Shown here: positions 23,937-32,771 of the stretch, one piece after another
Layout: each line of letters begins with the position of its first letter
Numbering within the stretch: position 1 is the stretch's first letter
Notes under the pieces: model-generated
The model's database searches: none
Seen by the model: only the letters and a program-made list of their open reading frames with translations
Told to the model about the DNA's origin: nothing
Source of the DNA: JAAYXE01 sp964391195
Lineage (GTDB): Bacteria > Chloroflexota > Anaerolineae > Anaerolineales > UBA4823
Length of the DNA: 64,000 nt
Reading direction: 5' to 3'
Assembly: GCA_964391195.1 (NCBI GenBank)
Contig: CAYMLG010000016.1
Location: forward strand, 12,959-76,958
Program-made: the position numbers and the translations under genes

Positions 23937-26489
23937 ATGAAAGTGCCACTTTCATGGGTAAAGGATTACGTGGAGATCAACCTCTCCCTGGGAGAGCTGG
24001 CCCACATGCTGACGATGGCAGGGCTCGAAGTGGAAGAGGTCCGTTATGTAGGTCTGCCTCTCCCAACCGGTGAACCGGCGGGGGGGGAGGCTGCTCAGAG
24101 GCCCGATACCAAGGTTACCGGCCTGGCCTGGGATCCGGAGAAAATCGTCGTGGGTGAAATCCGGGAGGTCATGCCCCACCCGAACGCCGACCGCCTGGTG
24201 CTCTGCCGGTTGTACGATGGGCAGCAGGAGCATACCGTCCTGACCGGGGCGCCGAACCTGTTCGAATACAAAGGGCAGGGAGCCCTGGAGCCGCCGATCA
24301 AAGTGGCTTATGCGAAGGAAGGCGCCCAAATCTACGACGGCCACCAGCCGGGCAACGTGTTGACCACCTTAAAACGGGCCAAGATCCGTGGGGTCGAATC
24401 GTATTCCATGGTGTGTTCCGAGAAAGAGTTGGGCATTTCGGACGAGCACGAAGGCATTATTATCCTCGATGCGGATGCTCCTACCGGGATGCCGCTGGTG
24501 GATTACATGGGCGATGCTGTGCTGGAGATCGCCATCACCCCCAATATCGCCCGCGATGCCAATATGCTCGGTGTTGCCCGCGAAATCTCGGCGCTGACCG
24601 GCGTTCCGCTGCGGGCGCCTGCGCTCAACACGCCCACCGGCGGTGATCCGATCGAGGGGAAAGCGAAAATCGAAATCCGCAGCCCGGAGCTCAACCCGCG
24701 CTTTATCCTTGGTCTGGTACGGGACGTTCAGGTCGGCCCCAGCCCCTATTGGGTCCAGCGTCGCTTGCGGCTGGCGGGGATGCGGCCGATTAACAATATC
24801 GTGGATGCCACCAACTACGCCATGTTGGAGATTGGCGAACCTCTGCATGCTTTCGACTATGATGTTCTCGTTCAGCGAGCCGATGGCGGAACGCCCACGA
24901 TTATCACGCGCACTGCCCATCCGGGAGAAAAGCTGACTACCCTGGATGGTGTCGAACGCCGGCTAGACCCTTCGACGGTGCTGGTTACCGACACGGCCGG
25001 ATCCCTATCGATCGCCGGTGTGATGGGCGGGCTCGAGTCTGAGGTGAGCGAGAATACCCGCAATATCTTGCTCGAAGGCGCGGCCTGGAATTTCATCAAC
25101 ATTCGCCGCACCGTGTTCTCTCAGCACTTGCAATCGGAAGCTGCTTACCGCTTCTCCCGGGGAGTGCATCCGGCGATGGCAGAGCGCGGTGTGCGCCGCT
25201 GCCTGAAGCTGATGCACGAGTGGGCCGGTGGCCAGGTTGCCCCCGGGTTGGTGGACAATTACCCCCTCCCGCTACATGATCCCACCGTGGAAATCACCTC
25301 CCAGGATGTCAAGCGCTGGCTGGGGATTGACCTCTCCCTGGATGAGATCGCCCACATCCTCTACCGGCTGCAGTTCTCAGTAGAGATCGAAGGCGATGTG
25401 CTGCGGGCAACCACCCCCGATCACCGCCTGGATATCGGTGAAGGGATCATCGGTAAAGCGGACTTGATCGAAGAAATCGCCCGTATTTACGGTTACGAGC
25501 GCATTCCGGAGACCCGCATACGCGATGAACTCCCGCCCCAGCTAAGCGACCGGCTCATGGAAGTGGAGGAGCAGCTTCGCGATCTGCTGATCAACGCCGG
25601 CCTGCAGGAGATCGTGACCCACCGCATGACCACCCCTGAACGGGAAGCGCGCCACTTGATACCGGGTGAAAGCCTGGATCAGAGGCGCTATGTGCGCCTG
25701 GCGAACCCGATAAGCAGCGACCGGGATGTGCTCCGCCAGAGCCAGTTGGCCAGTCTACTGGATGTGATGGAGCGCAACGCTCGCCTGCGTCAGCGGATTG
25801 CCCTGTTCGAGATCGGCAAGGTCTTCCTGGCTTGCGGCTCCGACCTTCCAGATGAGCCATCCCGCCTGACAATCGGGATCACCGGCCCGCGCGAACTTCC
25901 CCATTGGAATGGCGCAGTGGATGAGCCGGTGGATTTTTACGATCTGAAAGGCGTGCTAGAATCGGTCTTCACCGGCCTGCACCTGGCTGAAGTGAGGTAT
26001 GAACCGGACACTCATCCCAGCCTGCATCCCGGAAAGACGGCCCGCATTCTGGTGGGCGGGGAGGTGGTTGGTGTGATGGGCGAACTGCACCCTCTGGTTC
26101 GCGAGCGCTATGAACTGCCCCCCACCCCGGTGATCGTGGCCGATATCGATCTGGAAGCGCTGCTCAAGCGGATGGAATCTCGTTATCCGGTCACCCCCGT
26201 CCCGGCCTTCCCTCCGGCCATCGAGGACCTGGCGGTCATCGTGGATGAATCCATTCCCGGCGGGCGGGTGGCCGAGGTGATCTACGCTGCGGGAGGCGAG
26301 ATGGTGACCGATGTAGAGCTGTTCGACGTGTATCGCGGCGAACAGATCGGGGCAGGCAAGAAGAGCCTGGCTTACCGGGTAACTTACCAGGCGCCGGACC
26401 GGACCCTGACCGATAAGGAGCTACAGCAAATCCGCCAGCGGATCATTCGCCGCCTGGATCACGATCTGAACGCCCACTTGCGTTCGTAG
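23937..26489 (+). CDS. pheT: Phenylalanine--tRNA ligase beta subunit
   Basis: The 850-residue beta subunit provides tRNA binding and editing. In order it shows a B1 region (KVPLSWVKDYVEI), an EMAP-like tRNA-binding domain (about 70-180, VGEIREVMPHPNADRLVLC), the B3/B4 editing domain (about 250-410), the B5 domain (about 440-515), a catalytic-like domain and the C-terminal ferredoxin-fold anticodon-binding domain (about 755-850, PVPAFPPAIEDLAVIV). A short insertion near residues 40-65 (LPLPTGEPAGGEAAQRP) lengthens the N-terminal module. AAGGAGATCG precedes the ATG. It is co-transcribed with pheS. Confidence 0.96.
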   Translation: MKVPLSWVKDYVEINLSLGELAHMLTMAGLEVEEVRYVGLPLPTGEPAGGEAAQRPDTKVTGLAWDPEKIVVGEIREVMPHPNADRLVLCRLYDGQQEHTVLTGAPNLFEYKGQGALEPPIKVAYAKEGAQIYDGHQPGNVLTTLKRAKIRGVESYSMVCSEKELGISDEHEGIIILDADAPTGMPLVDYMGDAVLEIAITPNIARDANMLGVAREISALTGVPLRAPALNTPTGGDPIEGKAKIEIRSPELNPRFILGLVRDVQVGPSPYWVQRRLRLAGMRPINNIVDATNYAMLEIGEPLHAFDYDVLVQRADGGTPTIITRTAHPGEKLTTLDGVERRLDPSTVLVTDTAGSLSIAGVMGGLESEVSENTRNILLEGAAWNFINIRRTVFSQHLQSEAAYRFSRGVHPAMAERGVRRCLKLMHEWAGGQVAPGLVDNYPLPLHDPTVEITSQDVKRWLGIDLSLDEIAHILYRLQFSVEIEGDVLRATTPDHRLDIGEGIIGKADLIEEIARIYGYERIPETRIRDELPPQLSDRLMEVEEQLRDLLINAGLQEIVTHRMTTPEREARHLIPGESLDQRRYVRLANPISSDRDVLRQSQLASLLDVMERNARLRQRIALFEIGKVFLACGSDLPDEPSRLTIGITGPRELPHWNGAVDEPVDFYDLKGVLESVFTGLHLAEVRYEPDTHPSLHPGKTARILVGGEVVGVMGELHPLVRERYELPPTPVIVADIDLEALLKRMESRYPVTPVPAFPPAIEDLAVIVDESIPGGRVAEVIYAAGGEMVTDVELFDVYRGEQIGAGKKSLAYRVTYQAPDRTLTDKELQQIRQRIIRRLDHDLNAHLRS

Positions 26490-26491
26490 CG

Positions 26492-26520
26492 TTGTTAGCA
26501 GGGGGATGGCGCGATACAAT
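26492..26520 (+). promoter_or_regulatory. Promoter of the small membrane-protein gene
   Basis: TTGTTA and TACAAT are separated by 17 bp, directly after the pheT stop, with the predicted start about 50 nt before the next ATG. This would uncouple the gene from the T-box operon. Confidence 0.5.
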
Positions 26521-26579
26521 TGTGCTGTCCCCCTTACCATTTAAATCGTCTTTTCAGCTTTCATCTCAAGGAGAATGTG

Positions 26580-27092
26580 ATGAACGGTAACAGCAGCCGC
26601 ACCACCGGCATCATCCTGGTCATCCTCACCGTTCTGCTGTGCGCCTGCCCCGGGTTGGTGCTCCTGTTGACGGGCGGGATCTTTGGTCTCTTCGGCCTCA
26701 TTCCCGAGGCTGGGAGCGATATGATCGGCAGCGGCGATCTCTCCCCCTTCGTGGTCGCCGGCATCTCCATCTGTCTGGGCGTCTTCCTGGTCGCCATCCC
26801 GATTGTCATCGCGGTTGTGACCCTGCGAAGTAAGCCCTCGCCAACCGCACCCTCTGTCGCTCCCCGAGAGCCTGTCTCAGCGCCCCCCGCCCCGCCGCCG
26901 GTCGCTGAGCCTCCCTCGCCGCTCGTCGAAACGGCTCCTCCACAGACCAGCGTTTCTCCTGAGAGCGAGGTGGTTGAACCGGAGGTGGAAGAGACCCCGG
27001 CCGAGCCGGAGCAAAGCCCCGGAGAAGCCCCGGCTGAGGAATCCCCGGATGAGCCTGAGGAGGATGAAAACTATATCCCCCCGGCGATCTAA
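26580..27092 (+). CDS. Two-helix membrane protein with acidic Pro-rich tail, unknown
   Basis: ATG 26580 is chosen because AAGGAG lies 6 nt upstream. The 170 residues comprise two membrane helices (about 10-40 and 57-82), and a tail from about 85 of low complexity, rich in Pro, Glu, Ala and Ser (for example EVVEPEVEETPAEPEQ). The tail looks disordered. No family was recognised. The gene follows pheT but has its own promoter. Confidence 0.65.
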   Translation: MNGNSSRTTGIILVILTVLLCACPGLVLLLTGGIFGLFGLIPEAGSDMIGSGDLSPFVVAGISICLGVFLVAIPIVIAVVTLRSKPSPTAPSVAPREPVSAPPAPPPVAEPPSPLVETAPPQTSVSPESEVVEPEVEETPAEPEQSPGEAPAEESPDEPEEDENYIPPAI

Positions 27093-27123
27093 GCTTCCCC
27101 CCTTGCCGGGGATTGCCATAATT

Positions 27124-27144
27124 CGCCAGGAGCGAACCCTGGCG
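27124..27144. terminator. Hairpin between convergent genes
   Basis: A 7-bp stem CGCCAGG / CCTGGCG with a 7-nt loop lies in the 71-bp gap between two convergent genes. No T-run is present, so the role as terminator is tentative. Confidence 0.4.
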
Positions 27145-27163
27145 GCCGGGGTGCCAGAACGGC

Positions 27164-29062
27164 CTAAACTGGCTGGCGGATTGTGTCGATCACCTCTGCC
27201 GCCAGGTCATACCGGCTGAACGCGGGCATGATGTAGACCCCATTGGCCCATGACCTCAGTTGGGTGATGATCTCGGCCGCGATGCGCACCCCTTCGTAAG
27301 GCGCTTTGTCTCCGGCGTCTCGCAGCCTTTTCTGGATGCTCTCCGGAATGCTGATCCCCGGGACCTCGTTGTGCAGGAAGGTGGCGTGGCGAGTGCCGTA
27401 GAGCGGGAGCACACCCACCAGCAGGGGCTGTGTCAATGACCCGTACAGCTCGGCATAACATTTCAGGAAATTCTCCGCCAGCGCCGGTTCGTAAACCGGT
27501 TGGGTGAGGATGAAATCGGCTCCGGCGTTCAACTTACGGCGCAGGGTCTTGATCTCCCGGTCGATATCGGGCGAGCACAGGTTCAGGGCGCAGCCCACGT
27601 AAAAGGACGTCGGCTGTCCGATGTCTGCTCCTGAATGATCGACCCCGGTATTGAACCCCTGTTTAATCAGCTTAATCAAGCCGGACGGCACCAGATCGTA
27701 ATTGTCCATCGCATCGGGGTAGTCCCCGATGGCCGTCGGGTCGCCCATCACGACGAACACATTGCGGATGTTCAGCGCATGGGCGGCCAGCAGATCCCCC
27801 TGCACCCTAAGCAGGTTGCGCCCACGGGTGGGGAAGTGCAGGGTGGTATCCACCCCCACCCGCTGCTGGATCAGGTCGCACACAGCCCAGGGGCTCATCC
27901 GCATCCTCGCCATCGGGCTGTCGGCCACGTTGATAACATCGGCCCCGGTTTCGGCCAGCAGGCTGGCCCCCGCCAGCAGCTTATGGGCAGAAAGTCCTCG
28001 GGGAGGGTCCATCTCGACGGAGATGACGAACTCTCCATTGGCCAGTTTCTGCGCCAGGGGCGTGGGCGAATGAGGCGCAGCGATCCTTTCATCACTATCT
28101 GCGTCCGAGGTGACAGTGACATCGAATGCGCACCCTTCGGGATTGGCATCCAACGCTGCGCGCATGGCGGCGATATGCTGGGGCGTGGTCCCACAGCAGC
28201 CGCCGATCAGGCTTGCGCCGGCTTCACAGAAAGCCCGGGCGTATTCGCCGAAATAATCCGGGTTGGCCGGGTACATGATCCGCCCGCCCACCTGTTCCGG
28301 CCAGCCGGCGTTGGGCATCACGGAAAAGTATGGGCCACTGCGCGGCGAATCTCCTTTTTCGGCGATCGGAAGCGCGGCCCGCATTTCCTTCAAAATGCGG
28401 TAGATCTGCGCCGGTCCACCTGAACAGTTGATCCCGATCACATCCGCCCCGGTCTCGTACAGGACCCGCGCCACTTTCACCGGAGAATCGCCCAGCAGGG
28501 TCCGGTCATCTCGGGTGAAGGTCATCGAAGCCACGACTGGCAGATCGCACACCCCTCGGGCTGCCAGCACGGCTTCGCGCACCTCGTGCAGGTCGCTGAT
28601 TGTCTCGATCAAAATCAGGTCGGCCCCGGCTTGTGCTAAAGCGGAAATCTGCTCGGCGAACACCTGGCGGGCTTGCTCCGGCTGCACCCTTCCGAAGGGG
28701 GCCAGGCGCACACCCAGGGGGCCTACATCCCCGGCGACCAGCACCTCTTTAAACGAGGCCAGCACGACCCGGCTGGCGAGCTCGACGCCGGCCCGGTTGA
28801 TCTCCACCACCTGATCTGCCAGGCCGTGTTCCGCCAGTTTGTAGCGGTTTGCGCCGAATGTGTTTGTCTGGATGACCTGCGAGCCGGCCTCGATATAGGC
28901 CCGGTGAATGGCAGCCACCTGTGCCGGGTGACTGAGGTTGAGCGCGTCGAAACATTGATCGAATCCGGTGCCCTGGGCATTGAGCATTGTGCCCATAGCC
29001 CCATCCCCCAGGACCGGTCTTTTCGCCTCTGCTAACCAGCTTAGAAACTTGGATTGCGCCAT
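27164..29062 (-). CDS. Bifunctional homocysteine S-methyltransferase / methylenetetrahydrofolate reductase
   Basis: Residues 1-300 form the homocysteine S-methyltransferase with zinc ligands C213 (INCSGG) and C289-C290 (GGCCGTTP). Residues about 320-632 form the methylenetetrahydrofolate reductase, recognised by ISVEMDPPRG, VFVVMGDPTAIGDYP and ADFILTQPVYEP. Such fusions (YitJ type) are known in Firmicutes and other phyla and link folate one-carbon units to methionine formation. At 632 residues it has the usual length. No SAM riboswitch was recognised in the 138-bp upstream gap. Confidence 0.95.
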   Translation of the reverse strand: MAQSKFLSWLAEAKRPVLGDGAMGTMLNAQGTGFDQCFDALNLSHPAQVAAIHRAYIEAGSQVIQTNTFGANRYKLAEHGLADQVVEINRAGVELASRVVLASFKEVLVAGDVGPLGVRLAPFGRVQPEQARQVFAEQISALAQAGADLILIETISDLHEVREAVLAARGVCDLPVVASMTFTRDDRTLLGDSPVKVARVLYETGADVIGINCSGGPAQIYRILKEMRAALPIAEKGDSPRSGPYFSVMPNAGWPEQVGGRIMYPANPDYFGEYARAFCEAGASLIGGCCGTTPQHIAAMRAALDANPEGCAFDVTVTSDADSDERIAAPHSPTPLAQKLANGEFVISVEMDPPRGLSAHKLLAGASLLAETGADVINVADSPMARMRMSPWAVCDLIQQRVGVDTTLHFPTRGRNLLRVQGDLLAAHALNIRNVFVVMGDPTAIGDYPDAMDNYDLVPSGLIKLIKQGFNTGVDHSGADIGQPTSFYVGCALNLCSPDIDREIKTLRRKLNAGADFILTQPVYEPALAENFLKCYAELYGSLTQPLLVGVLPLYGTRHATFLHNEVPGISIPESIQKRLRDAGDKAPYEGVRIAAEIITQLRSWANGVYIMPAFSRYDLAAEVIDTIRQPV

Positions 29063-29188
29063 TGCCTGTTACCCCTCTCATCCCCTCTCATCGGATAATT
29101 TGGATGATATTTTACTATCTAATCCCTATTAAGATGTACGGGTTTTCGCAGTTGTGCTTGTTCTCACCCTTGCTTAACTCACGCTGAG

Positions 29189-29194
29189 TATAAT
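29189..29194 (+). promoter_or_regulatory. -10 box 6 nt before the start codon (leaderless start)
   Basis: TATAAT at 29189-29194 lies 6 nt upstream of ATG 29201, so transcription should begin at the start codon itself. There is no Shine-Dalgarno sequence and no good -35 hexamer. Confidence 0.5.
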
Positions 29195-29200
29195 CATTCC

Positions 29201-30829
29201 ATGCCTCGCACTCATCGCCTCGCTCTCATCTCGTTGCTCTTCCTGCTCCTCGCCTGCCGGGCGTTGTTCCCCGCTCCTTTGGCCCAGGACAATGGGGAGA
29301 TCTTGAAGGCTTCGCCGCCGCCCCTCCCCCAGCAGCCGGGCGATAACAGGCAGCCAATACCCGCTCCCACAACGCCATTGGCCGTCCCGTCTCCGGATGC
29401 CGGTTCGCCCGGCGATACGCCGCAAACTGCGGAAGATGCCTTCCGCCTGCGCGTACACCCGGATGGCCCCCTTTATGTTGGTGACCAGGTGAGCTTCGAA
29501 GTGATTGTACCGTCTGCCGGGGAGGCGGGCGAAGGGGATCGGGTGGAGATCTACACGGCTGAGGGCGAACGGATCGCTTCGGCCGAGATCGGTCCCTTCG
29601 GCATCGGGCGCCGGCTTCAGGCGACGTTTTATTGGGCCTGGGACACGTCCGGGTTTGAACCGGGGGAGTACGAGCTCACTTTTTCGGCCGAACCTGGGGA
29701 CCAGGAATGGGTGGAAACGATCACACTGCTCCCCGCCGAGCAGGTCCCTTTTCCGGAACCCGGCGCACACTGGGCCAGCACAGAGACAGATTGCTGCCTG
29801 GTCTATTACATCACCGGCACCGCTGCCGAACGCGATCTGGAAGCGTTGTCGGAGATGCTTGACTCTCAGGCCGAGTCGGCAAGTGAGCTGCTGGGGATCG
29901 GCTTCAGGGAACCCGTGCCCGTGGTCTTTCTCCCTCGCGTTTTGGGGCACGGAGGGTTTGCCGGCGAGGCGATCTCTGTTTCCTATCTCGACCGCAATTA
30001 TGCCGGCGGCGATCCGCAGATGATCCTGCATCATGAACTGGTTCATATCCTGGACGGCCGCCTGGGGGGTGAGCTGCGCCCGACTTTTTTTGTAGAAGGG
30101 CTGGCGGTTTATCTTAGCGGCGGGCATTTCAAACCCGAGCCTTTGCTGCCTCGCGCCGCGGCCCTCCTCCCTCCACAGCCCGGCTGCCTACAGGCCAGCC
30201 TACAGCCCAGCCTGCCGGCTGCGCAGCAGCCTGCTGCTGGCGCCCCTCCCCTTACCTGCGGCCTGGATCTTTACATCCCCCTTCGTGAGCTGATGGATAA
30301 CTTTTACACTTCCCAACACGAGATCGCTTATCTTGAAGCGGCCGCCCTGATCCAGTACATGGTCGAGACCTGGGGCTGGGATGCTTTCTCGAACTTTTAT
30401 CGCTCCATGAAACCGGTCGAGGGTGGCTCGCATGCCGACGCGATAGATCGCGGCCTGGAAGAGCATTTCGGTTTGGGGCTCGATGAGCTGGAGGGGCGCT
30501 ATCTCCAGGCGCTGAGCGAACAGGACCTGTCCCCTGAACTGGTGGAGGATGTCCGCCTGACCGTGGAATTTTACGATACCGTCCGCCGCTACCAGCAGGC
30601 CCTGGACCCTTCGGCTTATTATCTGACCGCCTGGCTGCCGGACGCGGAGGAGATGCGCCGGAGAGGGATCGTGGCCGATTATCTTCGCCACCCGGCGGAA
30701 GCGGAGAATCTGGCCATCGAAACGCTGCTGGTGGCTGCGGGCGAGGACCTGCAGCAGGGAAGCTACGCAGAGGCTGCTCGTCGCATTGCCGCGGTGAATG
30801 ATGTGTTGGAGTTATACGCACAGGAGTAG
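29201..30829 (+). CDS. Lipoprotein zinc metallopeptidase (peptidase MA-like)
   Basis: The 542-residue protein has a lipoprotein signal ending in FLLLAC (C19), a Pro-rich linker (about 35-75) and an Ig-like beta domain (about 80-190, LYVGDQVSFEVIVPS to FEPGEYELTFSAEPG). A gluzincin-type peptidase domain follows. Its zinc site HELVH lies at residues 278-282, followed by FFVEGLAVYLSGG with the likely third ligand Glu. This pattern is typical of peptidase MA-like proteins. The C-terminal 150 residues are helical. It should act outside the cell; its substrate is unknown. Confidence 0.85.
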   Translation: MPRTHRLALISLLFLLLACRALFPAPLAQDNGEILKASPPPLPQQPGDNRQPIPAPTTPLAVPSPDAGSPGDTPQTAEDAFRLRVHPDGPLYVGDQVSFEVIVPSAGEAGEGDRVEIYTAEGERIASAEIGPFGIGRRLQATFYWAWDTSGFEPGEYELTFSAEPGDQEWVETITLLPAEQVPFPEPGAHWASTETDCCLVYYITGTAAERDLEALSEMLDSQAESASELLGIGFREPVPVVFLPRVLGHGGFAGEAISVSYLDRNYAGGDPQMILHHELVHILDGRLGGELRPTFFVEGLAVYLSGGHFKPEPLLPRAAALLPPQPGCLQASLQPSLPAAQQPAAGAPPLTCGLDLYIPLRELMDNFYTSQHEIAYLEAAALIQYMVETWGWDAFSNFYRSMKPVEGGSHADAIDRGLEEHFGLGLDELEGRYLQALSEQDLSPELVEDVRLTVEFYDTVRRYQQALDPSAYYLTAWLPDAEEMRRRGIVADYLRHPAEAENLAIETLLVAAGEDLQQGSYAEAARRIAAVNDVLELYAQE

Positions 30830-30840
30830 GTAGATCTGAT

Positions 30841-30889
30841 ACAAACAAAGAGGCCGGTACAGCGTAACCTGACCGGCCTCTTTGTTTGT
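30841..30889. terminator. Bidirectional terminator with 18-bp stem
   Basis: A perfect 18-bp stem (ACAAACAAAGAGGCCGGT and its complement) encloses a 13-nt loop between the metallopeptidase gene and the convergent FHA gene. Both sides are A- or T-rich. Confidence 0.85.
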
Positions 30890-30909
30890 GTCAAAAGGGG
30901 AAAGCCTGT

Positions 30910-31554
30910 TCAAGGACAGGCGAAAAGCGCATCGAACGGCGGCGTGCAGTATAGGTTGAGCGCGTCGAAGGCAAACGCTGCGCCGAGGATGATACACAGC
31001 AGCAGGACCAGGCAGCCGCAGCCGGCGTAAATCCACGTCCTTGAAGAGCGCTGCTCGGGCGGAGGCGCCGGGTAGGTTTCTACCGGCCCGGGGGGCACGC
31101 TCCCGCTGTACACCGGCTGGACGGGCGGCTGGCTTCGCTCGTACACCGGCTCTCGCTGTGCTCTCATCACTTCCTCGGGCCGGGGAGTTGGCGGAACGGG
31201 GGGCAAGTCGGGTGTTTGCTGGCCCATGCCCACTGCACCCGCTTCGTATGCCACCGGCTCATAGATCAGGCTGACGTTCTCGCCCAACAAGATCATTTCA
31301 CCAGGCCGCAGCAAATGGGGGCCCATTAAGCGCTGCCCATCGACGAATGTTCCATTCGTCGATCCCTGGTCTTCGAGCATATATGTGTTGCCTTGTTTTC
31401 GCAGCCGGGCGTGATGCCTGGAGACCTCAGCATCGCTGATGACGATATCGTTCGAGATATCCCGCCCTATACTGATCTCTTCTGTGTCCAGATCCCAGGC
31501 TTTGCCGGGGTTCGGACCCGAGCGCATGACTAGCTGGTAGGACTGAGGTGCCAT
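30910..31554 (-). CDS. FHA-domain membrane protein
   Basis: The 214-residue protein begins with a forkhead-associated domain (about 5-100), a phosphothreonine-binding module: ISIGRDISNDIVISDAEVSR, then HHARL, DQGSTNGTFVDG and LLRPGEMILLG are its core elements. A Pro-rich linker (about 118-165) leads to one C-terminal membrane helix (about 170-195) and a short tail. The FHA domain would be cytosolic. FHA domains read Ser/Thr kinase output, but no kinase is encoded in this window. GAGGAGGAG precedes the ATG and a strong promoter lies further upstream. Confidence 0.9.
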   Translation of the reverse strand: MAPQSYQLVMRSGPNPGKAWDLDTEEISIGRDISNDIVISDAEVSRHHARLRKQGNTYMLEDQGSTNGTFVDGQRLMGPHLLRPGEMILLGENVSLIYEPVAYEAGAVGMGQQTPDLPPVPPTPRPEEVMRAQREPVYERSQPPVQPVYSGSVPPGPVETYPAPPPEQRSSRTWIYAGCGCLVLLLCIILGAAFAFDALNLYCTPPFDALFACP

Positions 31555-31692
31555 GATCTCCTCCTCGATCGTGAGCGCTGCTCGTCAGGCTCAGCTACCT
31601 TGGTCTGTGGAAATGTTCGCAGCTCAATCCTTCGCCAGGCTGCCAAACACAACCACTTTTTTCGTCTGATTCTCACCTTCTTCTCATTCAAT

Positions 31693-31721
31693 AGTGTACT
31701 GAGTTTTATCCGTTGTGTCAA
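31693..31721 (-). promoter_or_regulatory. Promoter of the FHA-protein gene
   Basis: On the minus strand a perfect TTGACA (31721-31716) is 17 bp from TACACT (31698-31693). The predicted start near 31687 leaves a leader of about 130 nt before ATG 31554. Confidence 0.75.
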
Positions 31722-32467
31722 CGAAAATTGTCCTTCATCTGGTATCCGAAAATTTTCCCAAAGGCCCTGATCACAGCGTCCATCACCGCGTGCATCTCCG
31801 GCGCCGGGCGGCACAGGTCGGCCAACCCGGTCACCGGATAGCCGGCTAACCCGCAGCCGATGATCCCCTGCCAGTAGGTCATATCTGGATCGACGTTCAG
31901 GGCAAAGCCGTGCCTGGAGATCCCGTTCGCGTCCACCTTCACCCCGATGGCGGCGATCTTCGCCGGGGGCCGGTTGTTCCCGGGCGTATCCCCTTGTGGA
32001 GGGACCCAGACCCCGGTCATTCCCTCCAACTGGCAGCCGTCCACCCCGAATTCCTTTAATGCCAGGATCAGCGCCTGCTCTAGCTTGCGCAGGTACCCGA
32101 TATAATCGGCCTGTGGCAGCCGCAGTTTTTCTCCCGGTTCACCTGTTCGGATTGGGCGCAGCCCGCCCGGGACTAATGGGAGCAGCGGATACCCCACCAA
32201 CTGCCCCGGACCGTGGTAAGTGATATCCCCACCCCGGTCAACCCAATGGACTTTTACCCCTCGCAGGGCGAGCTCCGTCTCGTCCCACAGCAGGTTTTCG
32301 GCATGCCCGCTCCGGCCAAACGTATACGTATGAGGGTGTTCGAGCAGAAGGAGTGTCGGAGGGCAGCTCCCCGCTGCGATCTCAGCCGCCAGCCTGTCCT
32401 GCAACTGCCAGGCAGCCTCATAGTCCATGACCCCCATCCGCCTTACATTGCAGTATTTTTCCACCAT
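31718..32467 (-). CDS. lipB: Octanoyl-[acyl-carrier-protein]:protein octanoyltransferase
   Basis: The enzyme moves octanoate from acyl carrier protein to lipoate-dependent enzymes, the first step of lipoate synthesis in the cytosol. The 249-residue protein has the LipB signature VDRGGDITYHGPGQLVGYPL and the acyl-thioester cysteine C205 in GIIGCGLAG. The catalytic lysine is likely K170 in AKIAAIGVKV. No lipA is adjacent. The ATG at 32467 comes 6 nt after a TATACT box, so the transcript is probably leaderless. Confidence 0.94.
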   Translation of the reverse strand: MVEKYCNVRRMGVMDYEAAWQLQDRLAAEIAAGSCPPTLLLLEHPHTYTFGRSGHAENLLWDETELALRGVKVHWVDRGGDITYHGPGQLVGYPLLPLVPGGLRPIRTGEPGEKLRLPQADYIGYLRKLEQALILALKEFGVDGCQLEGMTGVWVPPQGDTPGNNRPPAKIAAIGVKVDANGISRHGFALNVDPDMTYWQGIIGCGLAGYPVTGLADLCRPAPEMHAVMDAVIRAFGKIFGYQMKDNFR

Positions 32468-32473
32468 AAAGTA

Positions 32474-32479
32474 AGTATA
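32474..32479 (-). promoter_or_regulatory. -10 box 6 nt before lipB start (leaderless start)
   Basis: TATACT reads on the minus strand from 32479 to 32474 and is followed by six bases and the lipB ATG. No Shine-Dalgarno sequence is possible in between. Confidence 0.45.
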
Positions 32480-32527
32480 CTCCCTCCCACCGCCAATATC
32501 TTGCTAATGTGAATATTACATAATTCC

Positions 32528-32660
32528 TATAATCCCGGAGTACACTATGCAAATAGGAGGGACATTTGTATTTTGCCCCTCCCAATTCCAATTGCAAAAG
32601 TTTATATCTGTTTCCAGGAGAGGGCCTGAAATTGAGCTTTTCGCTCTTGCCGAGCGAAAA
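32528..32660 (+). promoter_or_regulatory. clpB upstream region: -10 box and perfect inverted repeat
   Basis: The 304-bp gap between lipB and clpB holds a TATAAT at 32528-32533. About 105 bp further on, a perfect inverted repeat TTTTCGCTC-TTGCC-GAGCGAAAA spans 32638-32660. The repeat ends 111 nt before the clpB ATG and could be an operator or a structured leader. It matches neither the CIRCE element nor the HspR inverted repeat. A looser GGAGGG / CCCCTCC pairing lies near 32555-32585. Nothing else was recognised in the gap. Confidence 0.4.
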
Positions 32661-32771
32661 ACGGGTGGCGCTCAGAACCTCTCCTGATAATGAAGGCGAA
32701 ATAAATCAAAACGAAAAGTGCGAGTCCTTCCACTTGCCAGAGGGGCAGTGGGGGCTGGCGAGGAGTGGTGA

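Noticed and set aside
29063..29200. SAM or cobalamin riboswitch upstream of the methyltransferase/MTHFR gene
   Set aside because: The gap is only 138 bp and shared with a divergent gene; no conserved riboswitch sequence or terminator was seen.
32468..32771. CIRCE element before clpB
   Set aside because: The TTAGCACTC-N9-GAGTGCTAA pattern is absent; only an unrelated inverted repeat is present.
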